A stretch of 64,000 nt of DNA from contig JAFVEY010000080.1 in assembly GCA_017475765.1 (NCBI GenBank), forward strand, positions 1-64,000. Direction: 5' to 3'. The position numbers and the translations under genes were made by a program. The notes under the pieces are model-generated. The model saw only the letters and a program-made list of their open reading frames with translations. It did not search any database and was not told the DNA's origin. This DNA is from Clostridia bacterium. GTDB taxonomy: Bacteria > Bacillota > Clostridia > Oscillospirales > Acutalibacteraceae. Position 1 is the stretch's first letter. Each line of letters opens with the position of its first letter. Positions 1-5,950 of the stretch are shown one piece after another.

Positions 1-83
1 ATCAGCTCCCTTTCTTCCACATTACTATGTAGATTTTTTCTTTTTTAGACTCTTGCTAAACTTCCCTCTTGTCGCCCTCCTAT

Positions 84-329
84 CTAAAATTTCACTTTCA
101 GATCTTCACTAACTTTAAGCTTACACAGATCAAGAATCTCATTGATAACGTTAATTCGGCAAAGATCAGCCGGTAACTTGTCACAGATTGCTTTTATTGC
201 CGCATCTGCCGCAATAGCCGCTGTTTTGCTATCCAAAAAGTAAATTTCCCGACCAAAATCACTCTTACCACCGCCACCGTTAAACTCTTTAATAAGTTCC
301 CCCTTGTTTTCGCTTATAATGACCATCAT
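84..329 (-). CDS. Small hypothetical protein of the element (81 aa)
   Basis: Unrecognised protein beginning MMVIISENKGELIKEF. The start at 329 was chosen because GAGGGGAAAG lies just upstream; the open frame runs further back into the preceding gene but has no ribosome site there. The protein is compact and has no membrane segment. It contains a Gly-rich stretch near residue 20 and an Ala-rich helix-forming middle part. It lies 25 bases after the ORF6N gene on the same strand, so it is probably cotranscribed with the early operon. Function unknown. Confidence 0.6.
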   Translation of the reverse strand: MMVIISENKGELIKEFNGGGGKSDFGREIYFLDSKTAAIAADAAIKAICDKLPADLCRINVINEILDLCKLKVSEDLKVKF

Positions 330-354
330 TCTTTCCCCTCTCATACTGCCGCTG

Positions 355-1206
355 TCAGGCTGCTGTCTTACTGTATTTGACCGTATAGTTTTTGCCGTTG
401 CCCTGAATGGTAGCCGGGTAGCTGTTTTCAGCAAGCCAAGCAGCTATTTTCTGTTCAACTGACAAGGTATACTGTATGCTTTCGCTGTCGTGTCCGTTGC
501 GGCTGTACGGTGTCATTGCCCACTCGTCATCGTGAAGTGTCAGCTTGCTTATGATGGCTCCGACCGCCTGTGCATGAGGTTTATTGCTCTTTGACATAAT
601 ACCCAGATGTTCGGCAATCGTTGTAGCGTCATAAAGTGCCGTTGCCTGTTCCTTGAATGCCGTTCTCGGCAGTGACAACCCGTCATAGTATCCGTTCAGT
701 GCCAATGCCTGATACTGCGGTTCTACTCCTGCCGCTGTCCACAAATCCATCATCTGTTTTGCCGTCCTGCTTTTAGCATTGAGCATCATTGCATCGGCTC
801 TGATTTTTGCAAGCTCAAGGTTTGGACTTGCTTTTCTGGTTTTCTGCTCAACCTTGAAGTATGTATTGACAAGCTGTCTTTGCACGTCCCACGCCAAGTC
901 ATCGGTAAAAGATTTCACAAGCATAAGGTAGCCGCTTTCGGTGATGAGGGTTATGTCAGCATTGGGGTTAAAGCCATTCGGTGGGGTCTGTCCGAAAAAC
1001 GGACGCACCTCTGAACATTTAACTTTGAAATAATCTATACCCTCGATAAAGTGTTGTTTGTTGTCATTAAAGCGTTTTCTTGCCGTTCCCTCCGGTCTGC
1101 CATGACAAGTGTCAATGTCTTTGAGAGTTACTACCCTCTTGCCCAGATATTCCTTTATGGTAATATCCTGTGCGTTGATGTTTACAGTTTTCATTTCATT
1201 GTTCAT
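355..1206 (-). CDS. ORF6N-domain phage antirepressor-like protein
   Basis: Protein of 283 aa. Residues about 8-120 fit the ORF6N / KilA-N type DNA-binding domain of phage antirepressors, with the usual features VVTLKDID near the start, RFNDN..HF..G.DYF in the middle, and LITESGYLMLVKSFTDDLAW before the end of the domain. The C-terminal half (about 130-283) is a separate basic, partly helical domain that I do not recognise. Such proteins normally counteract or replace a CI-type repressor. AAGGAGACACGAT precedes the ATG. The gene follows a Cro-like gene and a TTGC-N6-GCAA site, so it belongs to the leftward operon controlled from the 1456-1615 region. Confidence 0.8.
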   Translation of the reverse strand: MNNEMKTVNINAQDITIKEYLGKRVVTLKDIDTCHGRPEGTARKRFNDNKQHFIEGIDYFKVKCSEVRPFFGQTPPNGFNPNADITLITESGYLMLVKSFTDDLAWDVQRQLVNTYFKVEQKTRKASPNLELAKIRADAMMLNAKSRTAKQMMDLWTAAGVEPQYQALALNGYYDGLSLPRTAFKEQATALYDATTIAEHLGIMSKSNKPHAQAVGAIISKLTLHDDEWAMTPYSRNGHDSESIQYTLSVEQKIAAWLAENSYPATIQGNGKNYTVKYSKTAA

Positions 1207-1220
1207 ATCGTGTCTCCTTT

Positions 1221-1236
1221 CTTGCTTATCCGCAAG
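1221..1236. promoter_or_regulatory. Inverted repeat CTTGC-N6-GCAAG, candidate operator O1
   Basis: A 5-6-5 palindrome directly upstream of the ribosome site of the ORF6N gene. It has the same TTGC-N6-GCAA architecture as the sites at 1473-1486 and 1561-1574. It could be a repressor site or, in RNA, a small hairpin near the ribosome site. The shared spacing makes the operator reading more likely. Confidence 0.55.
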
Positions 1237-1239
1237 TTA

Positions 1240-1443
1240 CTAAGCAAAAAAAATATTGTCGATTTCCTGTAACGTAAGATTAAGCGTAGTTTTTAATACC
1301 GCAATCTCGTTTCTGGTAAATTCACTTTCCTGTGCAAATTTACGATAAAGCGTAGCCGGATTAATTCCCAGTATCTGTGCTATCCGTTCCATAGAATAGC
1401 CGCATTCTACTATTTTACCTTTGAGTTTATTTCTGTCAAACAC
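1240..1443 (-). CDS. Small Cro/CI-type helix-turn-helix protein
   Basis: About 67 aa with a helix-turn-helix reading SMERIAQILGINPATLYRKF, of the kind found in small phage Cro-like regulators. The start is taken as GTG at 1443 (MFDRNKLKGKIV): the in-frame GTG at 1455 lies inside the GGGAGGTGG ribosome site and is too close to it. It is the first gene of the leftward operon and is transcribed divergently from the CI-like repressor at 1616. By analogy with lambdoid switches it may oppose that repressor. This is inferred from layout only. Confidence 0.75.
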   Translation of the reverse strand: MFDRNKLKGKIVECGYSMERIAQILGINPATLYRKFAQESEFTRNEIAVLKTTLNLTLQEIDNIFFA

Positions 1444-1472
1444 TTTTATTTCCACCTCCCAGTTTTCGTTTA

Positions 1473-1486
1473 TTGCGTTTCCGCAA
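1473..1486. promoter_or_regulatory. Inverted repeat TTGC-N6-GCAA, candidate operator O2
   Basis: Perfect 4-6-4 palindrome lying just downstream of the -10 box (1491-1496) of the leftward promoter, a position where a bound repressor would block transcription of the Cro-like and ORF6N genes. Confidence 0.6.
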
Positions 1487-1490
1487 GTTT

Positions 1491-1519
1491 ATAATAACAC
1501 ATCGTTTTATAATTGTCAA
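1491..1519 (-). promoter_or_regulatory. Promoter for the leftward element operon
   Basis: On the minus strand TTGACA (1519-1514) is followed after 17 bases by TATTAT (1496-1491). It drives the Cro-like gene. Candidate operators flank it on both sides (1473-1486 and 1519-1532). Confidence 0.7.
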
Positions 1520-1532
1520 TACGTTTTCGCAA
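1519..1532. promoter_or_regulatory. Degenerate copy of the TTGC-N6-GCAA site, candidate operator O3
   Basis: The right half GCAA (1529-1532) and the spacer GTTTTC resemble O2 (GTTTCC spacer), but the left half is ATAC instead of TTGC. It abuts the -35 box of the leftward promoter. The similarity over 12 bases suggests a weaker copy of the same operator. Confidence 0.45.
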
Positions 1533-1560
1533 GTTTTTTTTAAAAAAACGATGTTATATC

Positions 1561-1589
1561 TTGCAATTATGCAATTTATTTGCTATAAT
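1561..1589 (+). promoter_or_regulatory. Repressor promoter with overlapping operator O4
   Basis: TTGCAA (1561-1566), 17 bases, TATAAT (1584-1589), upstream of the CI-like gene. The -35 box is part of a perfect TTGC-N6-GCAA palindrome at 1561-1574, so the repressor probably controls its own gene. Confidence 0.7.
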
Positions 1590-1615
1590 TTAATTTAGAA
1601 ATGAAAGGGGTGAAT

Positions 1616-2287
1616 ATGATGGGTGAATCAAACATTAACAGTAAACTAAAAAAACGCAGGAAAGAACTCGGACTTACCATGAAAGAAGTATCAGCAGCAG
1701 TTGGCGTATCAGAAGGAACTGTATCAAGGTGGGAATCTGGCAATATTGCAAACATGGGCAGAGATAAAATATATGCGTTGTCAAAGGTACTGAAAATGAC
1801 ACCAGCTGAAATCATGGGAATTGATGATGATAGTTCCACTCAAACCTCTTCACAATTCCATTACAAGCAATTTTTGGAAGAAATTCAGAATCCTAATAAT
1901 AGTTGGATTTATAGAGTTCCTTTATATAAATCAGTCAAGATTGAAAACGGTGAAATTGTTCTATATAATTTTATTAAATGGATCTCCATAGACGATGAAA
2001 GGGCTAAAAATTTTATAGCCTTACTTATCCCCGGAAAGGAATTTGAACCTAAATATAGTGATAAAGATATAGCGTTAATTAATCAACAGAGTACTTTAGA
2101 AGACAATAAATACTTCTATATTCTTATAAATGGAAAATCCCCCACTATCAGAAAAGTTACAACTAAAGAAAATAATACTATTGTATTACAAGCAGATAAC
2201 CCACAAATTGGTATTGAATTGGCAAACAAGAACGATATTGTTGTTGGGAAACTGATTGCTATACATAAAATTGAAAAATTTGATTAA
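1616..2287 (+). CDS. CI-like repressor: XRE helix-turn-helix plus S24-like C-terminal domain
   Basis: About 224 aa. The N-terminal domain (residues about 8-70) is an XRE helix-turn-helix, with LGLTMKEVSAAVGVSEGTVSRWE as its core. The C-terminal half (about 115-220) has the layout of the LexA/CI S24 fold, but the usual G-(D/N)-S-M-x-P motif reads GKEFEP, so the catalytic serine is missing. A Lys-Arg type segment (IRKVTTKEN) remains. Self-cleavage in the SOS response is therefore unlikely, and release may instead depend on the ORF6N antirepressor. The start at 1616 is chosen because AAAGGGG lies five bases upstream; ATG at 1619 is also possible. Confidence 0.8.
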   Translation: MMGESNINSKLKKRRKELGLTMKEVSAAVGVSEGTVSRWESGNIANMGRDKIYALSKVLKMTPAEIMGIDDDSSTQTSSQFHYKQFLEEIQNPNNSWIYRVPLYKSVKIENGEIVLYNFIKWISIDDERAKNFIALLIPGKEFEPKYSDKDIALINQQSTLEDNKYFYILINGKSPTIRKVTTKENNTIVLQADNPQIGIELANKNDIVVGKLIAIHKIEKFD

Positions 2288-2303
2288 GAAAGGAAGTATA
2301 GAG

Positions 2304-3398
2304 ATGGGACTCTTGGATTTATTTAGAAAACAGCCGCAAATCAGTTATGATAATTTGCCGTTTCCTATACAAAATCAGTTACAAACCAATCCGTATTTTA
2401 ACAAGTACACAAATGAAACTATCGACACAACCGTATATTTATTGTATTGTGATTTTGCCAACTGTTACCGTTGGATAAAAGATGCAACTGCTCCCGACAA
2501 ATATTTTGAAAACTACATAAGAGCAATACAATTATTAATAGAACTTAATCGATATACAACAAAATTCAAATTCAAACAACCTACACCATATCAGCAATTA
2601 AATGAACTGAATGAAAAATACACCGATAACACCAATCAATTTATTAGTCGATATTGGGAAAACACCCTTAAAAGCATAGAAAAGCTAAAAACAGAAAAAG
2701 GTAAAACAAAAAAGAAAGAAAAATTTTTCAATACCCTTTTCAATGACTATTTTGAATATTTAACTCAAGACAATATTAATTTTCTTAATTCAATTAAAGA
2801 AGATAAATATATATCTCCCGAACCCCAACCAACAAAAGTGGTTTGCGGTAAGTACAATGTAGATACAGTTCAAGAAATACAACAAATACCCATAAATGAT
2901 TATTCTGTTTTGAGACTTTTACAAAAATCAGCAACCGAACATAAACGTAATGGTAATTTTGATTTAGCTATTGAATGTTTAAGAAAATCTAATCGAATAT
3001 CAGATATGTCTAAGGATATAACACATAAACTAACAGAAAAAGAATATATGCGATTATATGATTTTATTAAAAAATACATTCCCGAACAAGCTGATTTTGA
3101 ATATAACCAAATCAAAAAATTGCACCCTGAATTTTTTGATAAAAGAATATCAAGCAAAGAAAATATACTTTCCACAATATCCAAAGCTAAAGAGTGGAAC
3201 TATGATACTATAGAGTTATTTACCAAACCGAGCTGCACGATATGCGGAAAATATAACAAAAAAATATTTTCGATTAGTGGCAAACACAAAAAATATCCCA
3301 AATTACCAATAGAATTTATAAGAGATGGTGGTTTTTGTTCTGACCACTCAATACAATCCGGAGTATTTTTTGAGGGAATTAGTACACCACCAAAATAA
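2304..3398 (+). CDS. Hypothetical protein with C-terminal CxxC/CxxH pair
   Basis: 364 aa, not recognised. It starts MGLLDLFRKQPQ after AAAGGAAG, 16 bases past the end of the repressor gene, so it is probably cotranscribed with it. It is rich in Lys, Asn, Tyr and helix-forming residues, lacks signal or membrane segments, and has a very basic patch near residues 145-155. The C-terminal 55 residues contain CTIC and, about 45 residues later, CSDH, a likely Zn site. The base composition is more AT-rich than the flanking chromosome. In this position, between the repressor and the integrase, cargo or accessory phage functions are common, but no function can be assigned. Confidence 0.65.
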   Translation: MGLLDLFRKQPQISYDNLPFPIQNQLQTNPYFNKYTNETIDTTVYLLYCDFANCYRWIKDATAPDKYFENYIRAIQLLIELNRYTTKFKFKQPTPYQQLNELNEKYTDNTNQFISRYWENTLKSIEKLKTEKGKTKKKEKFFNTLFNDYFEYLTQDNINFLNSIKEDKYISPEPQPTKVVCGKYNVDTVQEIQQIPINDYSVLRLLQKSATEHKRNGNFDLAIECLRKSNRISDMSKDITHKLTEKEYMRLYDFIKKYIPEQADFEYNQIKKLHPEFFDKRISSKENILSTISKAKEWNYDTIELFTKPSCTICGKYNKKIFSISGKHKKYPKLPIEFIRDGGFCSDHSIQSGVFFEGISTPPK

Positions 3399-3444
3399 CC
3401 CCCACCCCCGGAGTACAGCTCCGAAAAAAACGTGGATAATAAAA

Positions 3445-3479
3445 ATGCCCCGCCGGTGCTGCAAATACCGACAGGGCAT
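3445..3479 (+). other. Hairpin in the recombinase leader
   Basis: ATGCCC (3445-3450) pairs with GGGCAT (3474-3479), and an inner CGGT/ACCG pairing extends the stem. It ends 12 bases before the AAAGGAG ribosome site of the recombinase. It could be an attenuator or the end of the preceding transcript. No U-run follows, only ATTATTATA. Confidence 0.5.
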
Positions 3480-3505
3480 ATTATTATATGAAAGGAGCCG
3501 ATAAT

Positions 3506-4936
3506 ATGAAAATCGCTGCAGCCTATATTCGGGTATCGACCGATGATCAGATCGAATATTCTCCTGCCTCCCAGCTTGAAAAAATCCGGGAGTATGCAAA
3601 GAGGAACAGCTATATACTGCCTGAGGAATATATCTACATGGACGAAGGTATCTCAGGCAGACACACCGCTAAACGTGCAGCATTTAACCGGATGATCGGT
3701 ACGGCTAAGCAGAAGCCGAAACCGTTTGACGCTATTTTGCCGTGGAAATTCAGCCGTTTTGCCCGTAACCGTGAGGACAGTATTGTCTATAAGTCCATGC
3801 TCCGCAAGCAATGCGGCATAGATGTCATATCCATATCCGAAAACGTGGGCGATGATAAAATGTCGGTGCTGATCGAGGCATTGATAGAAGCGATGGACGA
3901 ATATTACAGCATTAACCTGTCGGAAGAGGTCAAGCGTGGCATGAACGAAAAAGTCAGCAGAGGTGAAGCGGTGACTATTCCCTCTTTCGGATATGACATC
4001 AAGGACGGCACATATATTCCTGATCCCGAAACTGCTCCGGTTGTCAGAAAAATATATGCCGACTACCTGAACGGTAAAGGTATGCGCACCATAGCAGCCG
4101 AAATAAATGAATGTGGCTACCGCACCAGAAGAGGAAACCGATTTGAAAACCGTACTGTCAAATATATACTGACTAACCCTGTCTACATCGGCAAGATCCG
4201 TTGGACTCCGTCAGGAAGAGCAGATCACCGTACAGAAAACAATTCCGACACAATCATTACAGACGGCACCCACGAGCCTATCATCGATCAGGAAATATGG
4301 GATAAGGTTCAGAAGAAATTGCAAGCTGCACCTAAAACTAAGTATATGAGGCAAGAGTCTGCAAAAACACCGTTTATGCTTCAGGGACTTGTACGCTGCA
4401 GCGCCTGTGGAGCTACGCTGTGTCAGGCAGTAAATCATACATCCCTGCAATGTTATGCCTATGCGCACGGAAAATGCAAAACCTCACACAGCATCAGCAT
4501 TAAAAAAATAAATTCTGCTGTCTTTGACGCTCTCGAAAAATCCAGCATGACAGGAATTTTCAATCTGGAAATGATACCGAAAACGGCTGCAAAGTCTATT
4601 GAAAATATTCCGGCACAGATCGAGAGAGAGCAGAAAAAAATAGAACGTGTAAAGGACGCTTATGAAAATGGTGTCTATACGCTTGACGAATTCAGGCAAA
4701 GCCGTCAGCAGATACTGAACAGGATTGCAGAGCTTGAAATGAAAATGTCACAAGCGGATATTCCTGATGAACAAAAAGAACGCATGATCATACGTAAAAA
4801 AATACACGAATTCCTCCCTACTCTCAGATCGCCGGCTGTACCCGAAGCGGTAAAAAATTCGCTCTTGAAATCAATCATCAAAAGGATTGTCTTTTATCGG
4901 AGCAACGGCGGCATAGAGATTTTTTTCTATGCCTGA
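3506..4936 (+). CDS. Large serine recombinase (site-specific integrase/excisionase)
   Basis: 476 aa beginning MKIAAAYIRVSTDDQ; the ATG at 3506 follows AAAGGAG. The resolvase-type catalytic domain (residues about 1-150) has nucleophile Ser11 in the YIRVS motif and the helix-E region ending in the EVKRGMNEKVSRGE segment. The recombinase domain (about 160-270) includes GYRTRRGNRFENRTVKYILT. A zinc ribbon follows with CSAC and a later C-x8-C pair, then a long coiled coil (about 370-440) typical of large serine integrases. The gene lies at the right end of the element and its last codons overlap the truncated cotJC frame, so the attachment site is immediately downstream. It is the same enzyme class as the skin-element recombinase of Bacillus. 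Confidence 0.93.
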   Translation: MKIAAAYIRVSTDDQIEYSPASQLEKIREYAKRNSYILPEEYIYMDEGISGRHTAKRAAFNRMIGTAKQKPKPFDAILPWKFSRFARNREDSIVYKSMLRKQCGIDVISISENVGDDKMSVLIEALIEAMDEYYSINLSEEVKRGMNEKVSRGEAVTIPSFGYDIKDGTYIPDPETAPVVRKIYADYLNGKGMRTIAAEINECGYRTRRGNRFENRTVKYILTNPVYIGKIRWTPSGRADHRTENNSDTIITDGTHEPIIDQEIWDKVQKKLQAAPKTKYMRQESAKTPFMLQGLVRCSACGATLCQAVNHTSLQCYAYAHGKCKTSHSISIKKINSAVFDALEKSSMTGIFNLEMIPKTAAKSIENIPAQIEREQKKIERVKDAYENGVYTLDEFRQSRQQILNRIAELEMKMSQADIPDEQKERMIIRKKIHEFLPTLRSPAVPEAVKNSLLKSIIKRIVFYRSNGGIEIFFYA

Positions 4937-5052
4937 ATGTATATCTTTTTGCAGTATAGACCGCCATACTGACTGATAATTATTTTTGCAAGTGCGGGGT
5001 TGGTCTGCTTTATATTAACAGGATACTGAAGTTTTTTTTCATAAACAAACAT
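4927..5052 (-). pseudogene. cotJC: 5' fragment of cotJC, interrupted by the element
   Basis: The minus strand encodes 41 aa starting MFVYEKKLQYPVNIKQ, preceded by GAGGAGGG and starting two bases after the cotJB stop. The first 31 residues, up to SQYGG, match the N terminus of CotJC, a manganese-catalase-like spore-coat protein. The last ten residues (LYCKKIYIQA) are element sequence and end at TAG (4929-4927). The break falls at the GGC GGT codons (4960-4965). The remaining ~150 codons of cotJC would have to lie at the far end of the element. The gene is either destroyed or restored by excision in the mother cell. Confidence 0.9.
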
Positions 5053-5054
5053 AG

Positions 5055-5303
5055 TCAGCCCTCCTCATTGTTCCAAGGCCACGGGTCAGCAATCCAAGCC
5101 CAGCGACTTCCGTCATTGCCTGCGGTAAGAGGTCCGAATCGTTCCTCAAAATCTTTTCTTAAAGCGTTACTCTGACGCTCATAGTTGTCAAGAGCTGCAC
5201 CTGCCGAGACATCATTCGGATGAGTATCAAGATAAATATGAAGCTCATGTGCGGCAAATTCAACTGCTGAAAGTCTTCTCAGCATAATTTCACGCTCAGT
5301 CAT
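5055..5303 (-). CDS. cotJB: Spore coat protein CotJB
   Basis: 82 aa with the CotJB signature: AAHELHIYLDTHPND, a helix pair, then FGPLTAG and the aromatic end WIADPWPWNNEE. Start chosen at 5303 because GGAGGGG lies six bases upstream; the ATG at 5309 abuts the ribosome site. It overlaps the end of cotJA by eight bases and is followed immediately by the cotJC fragment, the normal cotJABC order. CotJ proteins are made early in the mother cell and placed in the inner coat. Confidence 0.92.
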   Translation of the reverse strand: MTEREIMLRRLSAVEFAAHELHIYLDTHPNDVSAGAALDNYERQSNALRKDFEERFGPLTAGNDGSRWAWIADPWPWNNEEG

Positions 5304-5502
5304 TCTCATCCCCTCCGAAATCACAATCAGGTTCAAACGGTTTGTCAAGCTCCGGGAAAAGCGTACCCATTCTTATTGCCTGTTCGGGCGAATATAATTT
5401 GCCGGCATTCTGAAAGGGTACATAAGCCATAGCTTCAACAGTTTTTTTCGGCAGAGGTTTGATAAAAAAGTCAGAATTATTCAATTCCTTTATAACATCC
5501 AC
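5296..5502 (-). CDS. cotJA: Spore coat associated protein CotJA
   Basis: 68 aa from a GTG at 5502, chosen because AAAGGAG lies seven bases upstream; the in-frame ATG at 5529 has no ribosome site and overlaps the promoter. The sequence shows the CotJA pattern AYVPFQNAGKLYSPEQAIRMGTLFPELDKPF. First gene of the cotJ operon. A sigma-E-like promoter lies at 5535-5565. Confidence 0.9.
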   Translation of the reverse strand: MDVIKELNNSDFFIKPLPKKTVEAMAYVPFQNAGKLYSPEQAIRMGTLFPELDKPFEPDCDFGGDEND

Positions 5503-5534
5503 AGAAATTCTCCTTTCTTGATCAAGCATACGAA

Positions 5535-5565
5535 ATCGTATACTGTTTTCAATTTTATAATATGC
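5535..5565 (-). promoter_or_regulatory. Sigma-E-like promoter of the cotJ operon
   Basis: On the minus strand GCATATT (5565-5559) fits the sigma-E -35 pattern and TATACGAT (5542-5535) matches six of eight positions of the -10 pattern CATACANT, with 16 bases between them (one more than usual). The -10 overlaps a perfect 6-2-6 palindrome ATACGA-AA-TCGTAT (5528-5541), which could bind a second regulator. In Bacillus the cotJ operon is sigma-E dependent. Confidence 0.55.
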
Positions 5566-5589
5566 TGTAAAAGGATATTTTGTGATGTA

Positions 5590-5868
5590 TTATAAATGGA
5601 ACAGACAAAAACATACAGCCGCAGCTTCCAGAATAAAAATAATTGGTATTCCTATCATAAACTTCGGATGTTTTGTCTTATGATGTATGATACGCATAGT
5701 AATGTACATTGAAACACAGCCGCTTAGTGCAGCGATCAGGAGGAGTGTATTTTCGGATACTCTCCATCTGTGACGCTTTGCGGCTCTTTTGTCGTGTATG
5801 GTAACGGCAATAGCTGTAATATTGATAATGATCATATATGCTGCAAGGATATAATATAAAAAATCCAT
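5590..5868 (-). CDS. DUF1294 family small membrane protein
   Basis: 92 aa with three predicted membrane helices. The cytoplasmic loop carries the DUF1294 pattern: DKRAAKRHRWRVSE, then LLLIAALSG, then IIHHKTKHPKF. The start at 5868 follows GGGAAGAAG. It lies upstream of the cotJ operon on the same strand and divergent from the GHL10 gene. The function of the family is unknown. Confidence 0.85.
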   Translation of the reverse strand: MDFLYYILAAYMIIINITAIAVTIHDKRAAKRHRWRVSENTLLLIAALSGCVSMYITMRIIHHKTKHPKFMIGIPIIFILEAAAVCFCLFHL

Positions 5869-5950
5869 GTTTACTTCTTCCCTTTTCCTGTTCTTTTTTC
5901 TTTGACTTTATTATATATTGTTAATGCAATAAAATCAAGGCAGTGATCAG

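Larger units (their letters stand above)
1..4962. mobile_element. Right end of an integrated phage-like element inside cotJC
   Basis: The stretch carries lysogeny-control type genes (ORF6N antirepressor, Cro-like and CI-like proteins) and, at its right end, a large serine recombinase. The right boundary is set by the break in cotJC: the minus-strand reading frame matches CotJC up to Tyr-Gly-Gly and then becomes unrelated, at about 4957-4965. The left boundary lies outside the window, so the element is longer than 4.9 kb. Bases 1-83 show no gene. The intact cotJB and cotJA directly to the right show that this is an insertion, not a rearranged end. Whether it still excises cannot be told from sequence. 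Confidence 0.85.

Noticed and set aside
1..83. Possible start of another element gene at the left edge
   Set aside because: An AGGAGGG sequence is present but no frame beyond it stays open for more than a few codons within the window.
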